Of a stretch of 64,000 nucleotides of DNA, positions 25,212 to 33,716 are shown piece after piece; position 1 is the stretch's first letter, and each line of letters begins with the position of its first letter. Source of the stretch: Tenericutes bacterium MZ-XQ. Its GTDB lineage: Bacteria > Bacillota_I > Bacilli_A > Acholeplasmatales > Acholeplasmataceae. The stretch lies in assembly GCA_002838205.1 (NCBI GenBank), contig CP017950.1, positions 372,001 through 436,000 of the forward strand, in the 5' to 3' direction. Under the pieces are notes generated by a model. The model did no database searches. It was not told the DNA's origin and saw nothing but the letters and a program-made list of their open reading frames with translations. Both the position numbers and the translations under genes were made by a program.

Positions 25212-26505
25212 CTCCCCAGTTTTTTATTTTTGATACGATGCTTAAAATAGTATGTTTCATGATATGTTCATTTTGATGTGATACAGTCACTCTAATCAAA
25301 TTTTCAGTGCCTGATGGTCTAACTAAAAGTAGACTATCTTCACCTAATGAGTGTTTCACATCTTCTAAAAAGCGTTTCATTTCGTCAGTTTTTAAAATCG
25401 ATTTATCAACATCTTTAATATTAATGAGTTGATAAGGAAATAATGTAATATCTGCAGTTAACTCAGCAATAGATTTATCTTCTTCTGCGATAATTGCTAA
25501 GAGATACATCGCAACTAATAAGCCGTCACCAGTGTGTAATAAGTTTCTCATAATGATATGTCCACTATTTTCACCACCAATGATGTAATCATTTGAGGTG
25601 AGTTCCAGTGATACATATTTATCACCAACATCGGTTAAAGAATAATCAATTCCATTTAATTTAAGTGCTTTAAGTATACCAGGATTACTCATTTTTGTTA
25701 AGACAACATGATTTTTAGCAAGCAATCCTTTTTTCTTTAAGTAATTAGAAATGATATAGATGATTTCGTCGCCATCATAAACGCGATCTTTATCACAAAT
25801 AAGGAGTCGATCTCCATCACCATCAAAACTAAAGCCTAAATCAAGTTCATTTTCCCTAACATAACTTTGAATCAGTTCCATATGCGTTGATCCACAACCC
25901 TTATTGATATTTAGGCCATCAGGTACATTACCAATTTGCACACTATTTGGTGCAACTTTAGATATAAGTTCATGAGCGATTTGATAGTTTGCGCCATTCG
26001 CACTATCGTATGCAAGTTTAATATCTGTTTGTTTTAACTCAAATTGATCATAAACTTCTAAATAGGTTTCTTTAAAATCAATTGCATATTCGAATGTCCC
26101 AAAGGTTTCAATGGTTCCTTTAGGTTCATCAATAAACTTTTCTAAGACTTTTTCTTCGTCATCTGTAGTCTTAAAGCCTTTATTAAAAACTTTAATACCG
26201 TTATCTGTATATGGGTTATGTGACGCAGTCACCATCACTCCTATGATTTCTTTTCTTTTTGAATAATATGCCACCATCGGTGTTGAACACACACCAGCAA
26301 ATCTCACATGGCAACCTTCAGACAATGCACCAGCTGCAATCATATAAGCTAACATTGGTGATGATAATCTTGTATCATACCCAATAATCACTTCTTTTGA
26401 TTCAATTGCATGTGATAATCCTTGTCCAATTTTGTAAGCTAGGTTTGCATCCAATTTCTCAAATGCAACGCCTCTAACGCCATCTGTTCCAAAATATTTT
26501 CCCAT
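25195..26505 (-). CDS. glmM: Phosphoglucosamine mutase
   Basis: Interconverts GlcN-6-P and GlcN-1-P through a phosphoserine. The active-site motif TASHNPYTDNG is at residues 93-103, with Ser95 the expected phosphoserine. The metal-binding loop FSFDGDGDRLL, the sugar loop GGENSGHII and the phosphate-binding RPSGTENLIRV all follow in order. Length 436 is near the usual 445. It sits 11 bases after glmS and overlaps glmU. Confidence 0.97.
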   Translation of the reverse strand: MGKYFGTDGVRGVAFEKLDANLAYKIGQGLSHAIESKEVIIGYDTRLSSPMLAYMIAAGALSEGCHVRFAGVCSTPMVAYYSKRKEIIGVMVTASHNPYTDNGIKVFNKGFKTTDDEEKVLEKFIDEPKGTIETFGTFEYAIDFKETYLEVYDQFELKQTDIKLAYDSANGANYQIAHELISKVAPNSVQIGNVPDGLNINKGCGSTHMELIQSYVRENELDLGFSFDGDGDRLLICDKDRVYDGDEIIYIISNYLKKKGLLAKNHVVLTKMSNPGILKALKLNGIDYSLTDVGDKYVSLELTSNDYIIGGENSGHIIMRNLLHTGDGLLVAMYLLAIIAEEDKSIAELTADITLFPYQLINIKDVDKSILKTDEMKRFLEDVKHSLGEDSLLLVRPSGTENLIRVTVSHQNEHIMKHTILSIVSKIKNWGDENYA

Positions 26506-26516
26506 CTAACTCCTCC

Positions 26517-28301
26517 TTATTCTACCGTAACACTTTTTGCAAGATTTCTTGGTTTATCAATATCAAGACCACGTTCTAAAGCTGCATAGTATGCAAAAAG
26601 TTGTGTCGGTACAACCATCGCCATAGGTGTTAACAATGGATGTACATCTTTTAAGATAATGTCATCATCTTTATGTGATGTTGATTTCAATGAAATTTTA
26701 ATGGTTGATGCACCACGTGCAATCACTTCATTTAAGTTCGATCTTGTGTTACTTGATATTTCTTTATTTGAGATTAAAGCAATCACAGGTGTTCCATCTT
26801 CAATTAAAGCAATCGTTCCATGCTTTAACTCACCTGCAGCAAACCCTTCTGTTTGAATGTATGATATTTCTTTTAACTTTAAAGCAGCCTCTAAGGCAGT
26901 ATAGTAATCGATCGTTCTACCGATATAAAAACAATTTCTTTTAATGATAATCTTATGAACCAAAGATGATACATCTTGAGTTGATAAGAAGTCTTCAATG
27001 GATAATGCAACTTCAGTTAATGCTTTCTTTAAATCAAAGGTTTGTTCAGATAAAGCATAGGCTAAAACTGCTAATACACCGATTTGTGCAACATAAGCTT
27101 TTGTCGATGCTACTGCAATTTCAGGACCTGCAAAAAGTTCTAAGTAATAATTAGATTCTCTTGCGAGTGTTGATGTTTTCACATTTGTTACAGTTAAAGT
27201 TTTATAGTTCATCTTTTTAGTCTTCATGAGACATGCTCTAAGATCAGCTGTCTCCCCTGACTGTGAAATCATTAAAAAGAATGGTTTTTCAGTTAAAAGT
27301 GGTGTATGATATGCAAATTCTGATGCAATATGTACTTCAACTGGGATTTCTACAAGTTCTTCTAAAATATATTTTCCAACATAACCTGCATGCATGGATG
27401 TTCCAGCAGCAAGTATATAAATCCGATCAGATGCTTTGATATCTTTTAAGACTTGCTTAGCAATCTTAATCTCTCCATCTTCAAAGTAATTTTGTACAAT
27501 TCTTCTAACGACTGATGGTTGTTCATAAATCTCTTTCAACATATAATGCTGATATTCTCCAATATCGGCATCAGCTTCGTCTAAGTCAATGTCTAAAAAT
27601 GAAGTCGGTAATGGTTCATGATTTAAATTATACATGGTTACTCGATCAGCTTCACACACAACAAACGTATGATCCGCTAATGCAATATACTGATCACTAT
27701 ACCCCACTAGAGCCATCAAATCAGATGCAATCGTTACACCATCTTCGGATTGTCCTAAAACTAGTGGTGACTTGTTTTTAGCTGCATAAATCGTATGTGG
27801 TGATTCTGTATCAATGACTAAAAGTGCGTAAGATCCTTCTAAAAGTTTAAGTGTTGTTAAAATCGCATTTTCAACACTTAAAGTTTCACTAAATGATTCG
27901 ATGAGTTGTGCAATCACTTCAGTATCTGTTTCAGAGTAAAAAAGTGCGTTTGCTAAATATTGTGACTTGAGTTCCTCATGATTTTCAATCACACCATTAT
28001 GAACAATGATAAATCTTTTTGATTGTGAATAATGGGGATGTGCATTTTCTTTTGTAACTTTCCCATGTGTTGCCCATCTTGTGTGGCCAATACCTATGTT
28101 TGAAATCAATGTATCTTTTGTCAGTTCTTTTAATTTTGAGACGCGTCCAAAATCTTTATAAATATCAAATGCTCTAAACTTTGAATTAAATAAAGAAATA
28201 CCTGCGGAGTCATATCCACGGTATTCTAATTTCGTAAGTCCATTTAAGACGACATCTTTTGCGTCATGTTTATGTCCGATAAATCCAACTATGCCACACA
28301 T
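26517..28301 (-). CDS. glmS: Glutamine-fructose-6-phosphate aminotransferase
   Basis: First committed enzyme of UDP-GlcNAc synthesis, making GlcN-6-P from Fru-6-P and glutamine. Cys2 of MCGIVGFIG is the glutaminase nucleophile, followed by the RGYDSAG, HTRWATHG and NGVIENHEEL segments. Two SIS isomerase domains follow, with AAGTSMHAGYVGKY and SQSGETADLRACL, and it ends in the conserved PRNLAKSVTVE. Length 594. It leads the glmS-glmM-glmU operon. No glmS ribozyme fits in the short leader; TATAAT lies at 28338-28343 on the minus strand. Confidence 0.97.
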   Translation of the reverse strand: MCGIVGFIGHKHDAKDVVLNGLTKLEYRGYDSAGISLFNSKFRAFDIYKDFGRVSKLKELTKDTLISNIGIGHTRWATHGKVTKENAHPHYSQSKRFIIVHNGVIENHEELKSQYLANALFYSETDTEVIAQLIESFSETLSVENAILTTLKLLEGSYALLVIDTESPHTIYAAKNKSPLVLGQSEDGVTIASDLMALVGYSDQYIALADHTFVVCEADRVTMYNLNHEPLPTSFLDIDLDEADADIGEYQHYMLKEIYEQPSVVRRIVQNYFEDGEIKIAKQVLKDIKASDRIYILAAGTSMHAGYVGKYILEELVEIPVEVHIASEFAYHTPLLTEKPFFLMISQSGETADLRACLMKTKKMNYKTLTVTNVKTSTLARESNYYLELFAGPEIAVASTKAYVAQIGVLAVLAYALSEQTFDLKKALTEVALSIEDFLSTQDVSSLVHKIIIKRNCFYIGRTIDYYTALEAALKLKEISYIQTEGFAAGELKHGTIALIEDGTPVIALISNKEISSNTRSNLNEVIARGASTIKISLKSTSHKDDDIILKDVHPLLTPMAMVVPTQLFAYYAALERGLDIDKPRNLAKSVTVE

Positions 28302-28337
28302 ATGCGTTTCCCTCCAGCTTCACTTTGTGTTATGTCT

Positions 28338-28343
28338 ATTATA
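28338..28343 (-). promoter_or_regulatory. -10 element of the glmSMU promoter
   Basis: TATAAT on the minus strand about 37 bases before the glmS start. No good -35 at standard spacing (TTGAAA lies too close). Confidence 0.45.
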
Positions 28344-28375
28344 CAATAGATTTCTTTCAAATTTGATACATTATG

Positions 28376-28418
28376 AAAAAAAGATTGTTGATTGAAAAAA
28401 AACTTTCACAACAATCTT
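28376..28418 (-). terminator. Terminator of the glycine betaine transporter operon
   Basis: Stem AAGATTGTTG/CAACAATCTT (28381-28390 with 28409-28418), followed on the minus strand by a T run. It ends the operon whose last gene stops at 28428. Confidence 0.85.
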
Positions 28419-28427
28419 CATTTTTTT

Positions 28428-29609
28428 CTATTCAGCTAATGCATCAATGACGTCATCATAACCTAATACGCCACGTAAACGCCCTTTTTGATCAATAACG
28501 GGAATATCATGGTTTGATTCTTTGAGTTCCTTTAAGACGTCTTTAATATAGCTATTTCTTAAGACTGGACGATACGTATCGTCTTTGATTAATGCTTTAA
28601 TGGTCTTATTTCTTGTTTTTTCAACATCTTCTTTTAAAACAACGCCTAAAAGCATGTTGTTATCGTCTGTCACATAAACAGAATCAATTTCCTTCTCATC
28701 CATAAAAGTTTTCGCTTCTTCAATCGATGCGGTTGGATGAAGTGCGTTTTTCACTTTTCGCATAATCCCTCTCACTTTTAAGATTCTTGAACGATCGACA
28801 TCTGCAATAAAATCTCTCACATAATCATTTGCTGGTGTTTTAAAGAAATCATTGAATGTTCCAATTTGTACAACTTCTCCATCTTTCATGAGTGCAATTT
28901 TATCACCCATTCTAAATGCTTCATTCATATCGTGAGTAATAAATACGATTGTACGATCTTCGTCTTCATCTTCAAGTGATAATAATTCATTTTGCATATC
29001 ACGTCTAATTAATGGATCTAACGCACTATAAGGTTCATCCATGAGTAATAAAGCTGGGTTATTGGTTAAAGCTCTTGCAAGCCCTACACGTTGTCTCATC
29101 CCACCTGAGAGTTCAGAAGGCATGTAGTGCTCCCAACCTTTAAGTCCTACCTTTTCGGTTGCGATCATCGCTTGTTTAACCATTTCTTCTTTTTCAACAC
29201 CTTGGATTTCTAATGGATATTGCACGTTTTCTAAAACAGTTCTATGTGAAAAGAGTCCAAAGTGTTGAAACACCATTGAAACATCTTTTCTTCTATAATC
29301 TCTTAGTTCTTCTTTAGATAACTTTGTAATATCTTTTCCATTGATAAGGATTTCTCCTCTTGTCGGTTTGTTTAAAAGGTTTAGCGTTCTAATAAATGTT
29401 GATTTCCCACTACCAGATAAACCAACAATCACAAATAGTTCATTCTTGTTGATTTCAAAGTTCACATTTTTATTAGCAACTGTTGCGCCTGTTTTCTTTT
29501 TAATTTCTGCAGCTGATAGACCTTCATCAATCAGCTTTAAAGCTTTTTCTTTTTGTTTAGGCGTACCAAAAATAACAGATAAGTTCTTAACAGTAATATC
29601 TACACTCAT
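28428..29609 (-). CDS. opuAA: Glycine betaine/proline ABC importer, ATPase with CBS domains
   Basis: The energy subunit of an osmoprotectant importer. Walker A GLSGSGKSTF, the signature LSGGMRQRVGLARAL and Walker B ALLLMDEPYSALDPL are all present, plus the N-terminal extension typical of ProV/OpuAA. The C-terminal 120 residues form a pair of CBS motifs (VRGIMRKVKNALHPTASIEE and YRPVLRNSYIKDVLKEL), which in OpuA proteins sense ionic strength or cyclic di-AMP. Length 393. The start overlaps the permease stop (ATGA). Last gene of the operon: binding protein, permease, ATPase. Confidence 0.93.
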   Translation of the reverse strand: MSVDITVKNLSVIFGTPKQKEKALKLIDEGLSAAEIKKKTGATVANKNVNFEINKNELFVIVGLSGSGKSTFIRTLNLLNKPTRGEILINGKDITKLSKEELRDYRRKDVSMVFQHFGLFSHRTVLENVQYPLEIQGVEKEEMVKQAMIATEKVGLKGWEHYMPSELSGGMRQRVGLARALTNNPALLLMDEPYSALDPLIRRDMQNELLSLEDEDEDRTIVFITHDMNEAFRMGDKIALMKDGEVVQIGTFNDFFKTPANDYVRDFIADVDRSRILKVRGIMRKVKNALHPTASIEEAKTFMDEKEIDSVYVTDDNNMLLGVVLKEDVEKTRNKTIKALIKDDTYRPVLRNSYIKDVLKELKESNHDIPVIDQKGRLRGVLGYDDVIDALAE

Positions 29610-30646
29610 TTTTGTTCACCTCTTTTTTCTTCAAGTTTCTTCGCAACACCTTGTAACACTCTATCTAATATGATTGCTAAAAAGACAATTGCAAATCCAC
29701 CGACAAAGCCACTACCAACATCAATGTTTCTATTCGCTATTAAAACGATTGATCCTAATCCACCTGCACCAATCATCGATGCAATAACAACCATAGCGAC
29801 AGCCATCATCGTTGTTTGATTTAAACCAGTCGCAATCGTTGATAAAGCTTGTGGTAATTCGATCTTAAATAGTAATTGTTTTGAAGTTGAACCAAAAGAT
29901 TTACCTGCTTCAATCATTTCCTTATCAACATTTCTAATTCCTAAGAATGTTAATCTAATCAGAGGTGGTACCGCATAAATGATGGTTGCAAACGTCGCTG
30001 GTACTCTACCGACTTTAAATAACATCACGGCAGGAATTAAATAAACAAATGAAGGAATGGTTTGCATCATGTCTAATATCGGTTTTAAAATGCTTTCAAC
30101 ACGTTCTGATTTTGCCATCCATATACCAAAAGGTATACCGATTAAAAAACTGATGAATACAGCGATGATGATAATCGTCACAGTTGAGATCATTTCATCC
30201 CATACACCAAAGATCCCTATGGATGCTAATAAAGCAGATAATACAATTGCTGTTTTATAATTATATAAGTATTTGGTAAACGCAAATAATAAAACTACAA
30301 AAATCCACCAAGGGGTTTGTAAGTTTCCTAAATTAAGATCGATTGCTGGATTTTCTATAACCATGTTATAAAAAAGTAACCATACAAGTAATAATCCAAA
30401 AATATAACCCCAAACATACTTCATCTTAAATACTTTCTTTCCTAAAATATAAACAAGTACTGCAACCACCCAAATCCACCAAGGGGTTTGCGTTAGCAAA
30501 TTACTCATCATATTGATTGATGTTAGAATCACAACTCTAACAAATTCAAACAACCAGCTAAAAGCTTCTTTAATCCAATTAAAGGCTGCATCAATCGCAT
30601 TAGCCAGTTGATCTCCAAAATTCAAAAACTCTGGAAAATTTAACAT
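29606..30646 (-). CDS. opuAB: Glycine betaine/proline ABC importer, permease
   Basis: A 346-residue membrane permease of the ProW/OpuAB type. The C-terminal half is the BPD_transp_1 fold with the EAA-like loop EMIEAGKSFGSTSKQLLFKIELPQA. The N-terminal half holds extra spans, including two copies of a segment QTPWWI(W/F)VV, reflected in a duplicated DNA stretch at about 30300 and 30471. The ATG follows AGAGGATTGATTTT. It lies after the binding-protein gene with a strong intergenic hairpin between. Confidence 0.92.
   Translation of the reverse strand: MLNFPEFLNFGDQLANAIDAAFNWIKEAFSWLFEFVRVVILTSINMMSNLLTQTPWWIWVVAVLVYILGKKVFKMKYVWGYIFGLLLVWLLFYNMVIENPAIDLNLGNLQTPWWIFVVLLFAFTKYLYNYKTAIVLSALLASIGIFGVWDEMISTVTIIIIAVFISFLIGIPFGIWMAKSERVESILKPILDMMQTIPSFVYLIPAVMLFKVGRVPATFATIIYAVPPLIRLTFLGIRNVDKEMIEAGKSFGSTSKQLLFKIELPQALSTIATGLNQTTMMAVAMVVIASMIGAGGLGSIVLIANRNIDVGSGFVGGFAIVFLAIILDRVLQGVAKKLEEKRGEQK
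30300..30490 (-). repeat. Internal duplicated segment in the opuAB permease gene
   Basis: The 19-base sequence beginning AAATCCACCAAGG appears at about 30300-30318 and again at about 30471-30489. Both encode QTPWWI(F/W), so a short membrane segment is repeated within the permease. Confidence 0.75.
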
Positions 30647-30676
30647 AAAATCAATCCTCTCTTTTTCTCATAAAAA

Positions 30677-30706
30677 TAATATGTAGTGCGGTGGCACTAC
30701 ATATTA
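30677..30706 (-). terminator. Strong hairpin between opuAC and opuAB
   Basis: A perfect 13-bp stem (30677-30689 with 30694-30706) closes the 4-base loop GGTG. On the minus strand it is followed by ATTTTTATG. With only about 70 bases between genes and no promoter seen, it likely acts as a leaky terminator or 3'-end stabiliser favouring the binding-protein mRNA. Confidence 0.75.
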
Positions 30707-30718
30707 GTTGTTTTGTTC

Positions 30719-31687
30719 TTATAGTGAAGCTTCTACTTTGGTAACAATATCTTCTGGAACCCAAGCAGTCCACATATCTTTGTTGTTTGCTAACCACCAT
30801 ACTGCAGTGTCAGCTGCAGATAATTCATTTTCAGCCATATATGCAAGTGCATCAGATGCAACTTGTGCAGATGTTCTAAAGTTTTCTAAAAACTCTGCAA
30901 TTTCTGGATGTGTTTCTACAAAATTATTAGAAGCAACAACAGTTACATCATTTGTAGGCACCATACCAGCACCTGTATCTTTATCATAATCCGCTTGATC
31001 TTTTAATAAAGTCATATCAAATAAACCCATAATCGTTGTAGGTTCCCAGTTATAACCAGCCCAAGGCTCTTCGCTATTATATGCGTCAGTTAATGTCGCA
31101 TCTAATAATGCAGTTGATTCAAGTGGTCTAAAATCGAAATGTTCTACTAACTCTGGATAGACTTCATCATTGGTAAATTTATTGACTAAAAATGCTGTTA
31201 CTTGCCAACCTGAAGGTCCACCATAAACAACAGCTTTATCTGTTGCTGGATCCCAGTTTGTTACTTCTGGATCAGGAAATAACTCTTTATGATCAACTAA
31301 ATCTGTAATATATTCGATATCATATTGATCAGCTAAATATGTTGGTATATAAATACCTTGAAAATTATCATTAAAATTAAGTCCTAATTCTTGATAATTT
31401 CCAGTTTCAATATCATTTTCATATGTAGGCATATTGTCAGACCATGTTTCTAAGTTTAAATCAATTGAACCATCTGTTAAAGATGCTATGAGTAGTGGTG
31501 TATCCACTTGCATTACTTCAACTTCAACGCCATAACCTTCTTCAATAATGATTTTTGCAACTTGGTTATAAAATTGATTGGATTGCCAGTCGCCTTCACC
31601 AATCACAATCGTGTTTGATTCATATTGACAAGCAGCAAGTGACACTCCTGCAAGCAATACTGTAAATATTAATAATAGTTTCTTCAT
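30719..31687 (-). CDS. opuAC: Glycine betaine-binding lipoprotein of the Opu importer
   Basis: A 322-residue lipoprotein: charged start, hydrophobic core and lipobox LAAC with Cys20, then the OpuAC/ProX-like fold (EGDWQSNQFYNQVAKIIIEE, GGPSGWQVTAFLV, WEPTTIMGLFD). Trp residues in GDWQS and NWEPT could form the aromatic cage for the trimethylammonium group. It is first in the operon, so it can be made in excess over the membrane parts. The promoter is strong (TTTACA-N17-TATAAT) and overlapped by an inverted repeat. Confidence 0.92.
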   Translation of the reverse strand: MKKLLLIFTVLLAGVSLAACQYESNTIVIGEGDWQSNQFYNQVAKIIIEEGYGVEVEVMQVDTPLLIASLTDGSIDLNLETWSDNMPTYENDIETGNYQELGLNFNDNFQGIYIPTYLADQYDIEYITDLVDHKELFPDPEVTNWDPATDKAVVYGGPSGWQVTAFLVNKFTNDEVYPELVEHFDFRPLESTALLDATLTDAYNSEEPWAGYNWEPTTIMGLFDMTLLKDQADYDKDTGAGMVPTNDVTVVASNNFVETHPEIAEFLENFRTSAQVASDALAYMAENELSAADTAVWWLANNKDMWTAWVPEDIVTKVEASL

Positions 31688-31708
31688 GTTATCTCTCCTT
31701 TTTTTCTC

Positions 31709-31748
31709 ACAACTTCTATTATACCTATAGGTTGTCAGTTTGTAAAGG
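31709..31748 (-). promoter_or_regulatory. opu operon promoter with candidate BusR-type operator
   Basis: Minus strand TTTACA (31743-31748), 17 bases, TATAAT (31720-31725). An inverted repeat TGACAAC-N17-GTTGTGA (31733-31739 and 31709-31715, one mismatch) spans the -10 and start site. Two spaced half-sites fit the idea of a bipartite operator, as used by BusR, but the motif match itself is not proven. Confidence 0.6.
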
Positions 31749-31780
31749 ATAACTATAATGAAAACGGTTTTAACTCATAA

Positions 31781-31808
31781 AAAAAAGCCATCGATTGATG
31801 GCTTTATA
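31781..31808 (-). terminator. Terminator of the ABC-2 exporter operon
   Basis: Stem AAAGCCATC with GATGGCTTT, loop of four, ending in a T run on the minus strand, 18 bases past the permease stop at 31826. Confidence 0.88.
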
Positions 31809-31825
31809 AATGGATTTTATCGCGT

Positions 31826-32590
31826 TTAAATCTCTTGTCTCTTGAAAATATGATTTGTTAATAAGAATAAGACAATACTAAAGCATGCTGTCGATAAAAT
31901 TGGTTTCCAAAGTTCACTTTGTTCGATCGTACCTGTAAGGATACTATTGACAATTGATGATGCACCTGAAGGATTAAACACAGCGATTTCAATGGAAATA
32001 TTTAGGATTTGTAAAACTGCATAGATGGCAAAAGCAAGTAAAGCTGAAGTTGTTGTTGTTTTACCAATCACACTTACGAATAACGCAACTGCAGTAAAGA
32101 AAATACCCATTAACCAATAGAGTAGTAAACTCATCCAAAATCCATCATACATGTATGCGCCAAATAAAAGATTTGTATACCATCCAGATAAGATTGTAGA
32201 TACTAAAAGCAAGATGGTAAAGACCAAGATACCAATGATGAACTTACTTACTAAAAACTGGAATCTAGAGACTTTTTTTGTTAAAACGAGTAAGATTGAT
32301 CCTTTACTTTTTTCTTGTGACACTGTTGTAGACATGACAATCAAATAAACAATTAAACAAATAGAGTTCATGTTTTTAAAGACTTGTCCCCAAGAATCAT
32401 ATAAGGTAGGATCTGGAAAACTAATCGTAATATCCCCTGCAACTGCTGCAAGAATTTCATTCATGAACTTCGCTGTTGCAGGCGAAGATATCGCAAAAAA
32501 TACGAAAACTGCAGTAAGGATAAATCCCTTAGATGTCTTGATATATTCGATTAACTCTTTTTTGAGCAACTGGAATTTAAGCATTTCCAT
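31826..32590 (-). CDS. ABC-2 type exporter permease
   Basis: A 254-residue membrane protein with six hydrophobic segments in the ABC-2 pattern, starting with a short cytoplasmic helix (LLKKELIEYIKTSKGFILT) before the first span, and the typical SQEKSKGSILLVLTKKVSR loop after span two. It is encoded after the ATPase with a 14-base overlap. The cargo is unknown; such small systems often export peptides, drugs or lipids. Confidence 0.86.
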   Translation of the reverse strand: MEMLKFQLLKKELIEYIKTSKGFILTAVFVFFAISSPATAKFMNEILAAVAGDITISFPDPTLYDSWGQVFKNMNSICLIVYLIVMSTTVSQEKSKGSILLVLTKKVSRFQFLVSKFIIGILVFTILLLVSTILSGWYTNLLFGAYMYDGFWMSLLLYWLMGIFFTAVALFVSVIGKTTTTSALLAFAIYAVLQILNISIEIAVFNPSGASSIVNSILTGTIEQSELWKPILSTACFSIVLFLLTNHIFKRQEI

Positions 32591-33506
32591 TCACCACCTT
32601 AATAAAGATATCTTCAAGTGATACTTCTCTCACTTGAATTTTTTTAACATAGACTTTACGTTCATAAAGTAGGCCACTTACAAGATGTCTCATTTGATCA
32701 ATGTCTGAACCAAAGATGGCAACTCTAAATTTATCAATTTCCACATGATCAATAGATTCGTGTTTAGCGAAATCTTCAAAAATCTTTGCATCTTCCTCAT
32801 TTTCACATTCAATATCTAATGTTCTAATATCAGGTACTTCTTTAATATGTTCAATCGAATCTTCTAATAATTTTTTACCTTCATTAATGATAATGATGCG
32901 GTCACAGATTCTTTCAACATCTGCTAAGATATGTGTTGAAAAGAATACTGTTACTTTTCCAGCGAGTGATTGAATGATGTCCATCACTTCTTTTCTTCCG
33001 ATCGGATCAAGGGCTGATACAGGTTCATCAAGTAAAACGACTTTTGGATTGTTGATGAGTGCTTGAGCGATACCTAAACGTTGTTTCATACCTCTTGAAA
33101 AAGTTCCGATTTTTCGATTTTGAACTTTTTTAAGATTAACTAATTCCAGAAGTTCTTTGGTTCTCTTGATGATCTCTTCTTTAGACATATCATAAAGTCC
33201 ACCTGAAAAATGTAAGAACTCTTTTGGAGTCATCCAATCATAAAACCCTGGAACATCTGGTAAATATCCAATGACATCTATAAACTCATTACTTCCAAAG
33301 ACAACTTTTTTACCCATGATTTCAATCTCACCGGCAGTTGGTTCTGTCATGCCTATGATCATTTTAAGTGTTGTTGTTTTTCCAGCGCCATTAGATCCTA
33401 AGAATCCATAAATTGACCCTTCTGGTACAGATAAATCTAAGTTGTTAACAGCAAAGACACCATTATAATTCTTAACGAGTCCCTTAATCTTCACTGCTGT
33501 CGACAT
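32577..33506 (-). CDS. ABC exporter ATPase
   Basis: An ABC ATPase of the drug/Na+ exporter type. Walker A GSNGAGKTT, the signature FSRGMKQRLGIA and Walker B VVLLDEPVSALDP are intact, and the C-terminal extension after the H-loop (STHILADVERI) is usual for this class. The open frame begins upstream at 33557, but the ATG at 33506 follows AGAGGAGAAG and gives a normal start (MSTAVKIKGL). It overlaps the small upstream gene by 23 bases and the permease by 14. Confidence 0.9.
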   Translation of the reverse strand: MSTAVKIKGLVKNYNGVFAVNNLDLSVPEGSIYGFLGSNGAGKTTTLKMIIGMTEPTAGEIEIMGKKVVFGSNEFIDVIGYLPDVPGFYDWMTPKEFLHFSGGLYDMSKEEIIKRTKELLELVNLKKVQNRKIGTFSRGMKQRLGIAQALINNPKVVLLDEPVSALDPIGRKEVMDIIQSLAGKVTVFFSTHILADVERICDRIIIINEGKKLLEDSIEHIKEVPDIRTLDIECENEEDAKIFEDFAKHESIDHVEIDKFRVAIFGSDIDQMRHLVSGLLYERKVYVKKIQVREVSLEDIFIKVVNGNA

Positions 33507-33696
33507 CTTCTTCTCCTCTAAAAACAAAGTAACCAACTGATCCGAATAATCCACCAAGGATAATTATTAAGACCCATACTTTTTTACTATCGAATCTAAC
33601 TTTTTGTCTCTTTGACAAACTAATAAGAGCAGTCACTTGCAGTATAATTTGTACAACCGCAAATGGCCATAAATACTTTAACATTTCATCAAACAT
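33484..33696 (-). CDS. Small membrane protein with PLDc_N-type domain
   Basis: A 70-residue protein with two membrane spans (about 8-26 and 42-60) and an acidic tail (EEDVDSSED). The pattern fits the PLDc_N family, short two-span proteins related to the N-terminus of cardiolipin synthases and often encoded in ABC-2 exporter operons beside the ATPase. Its end overlaps the ATPase start by 23 bases. The ATG follows AGGAGAAA. Likely an accessory of the exporter. Confidence 0.75.
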   Translation of the reverse strand: MFDEMLKYLWPFAVVQIILQVTALISLSKRQKVRFDSKKVWVLIIILGGLFGSVGYFVFRGEEDVDSSED

Positions 33697-33716
33697 TTCT
33701 TTTCTCCTTTAATCTT

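Noticed and set aside
27515-27781. 88-residue open frame on the plus strand within glmS
   Set aside because: It is antisense to a well-conserved enzyme gene and the composition is that of a shadow frame.
28302-28427. glmS ribozyme upstream of glmS
   Set aside because: The leader is about 125 bases, part of it taken by the preceding operon's terminator. The long conserved ribozyme core would not fit and was not seen.
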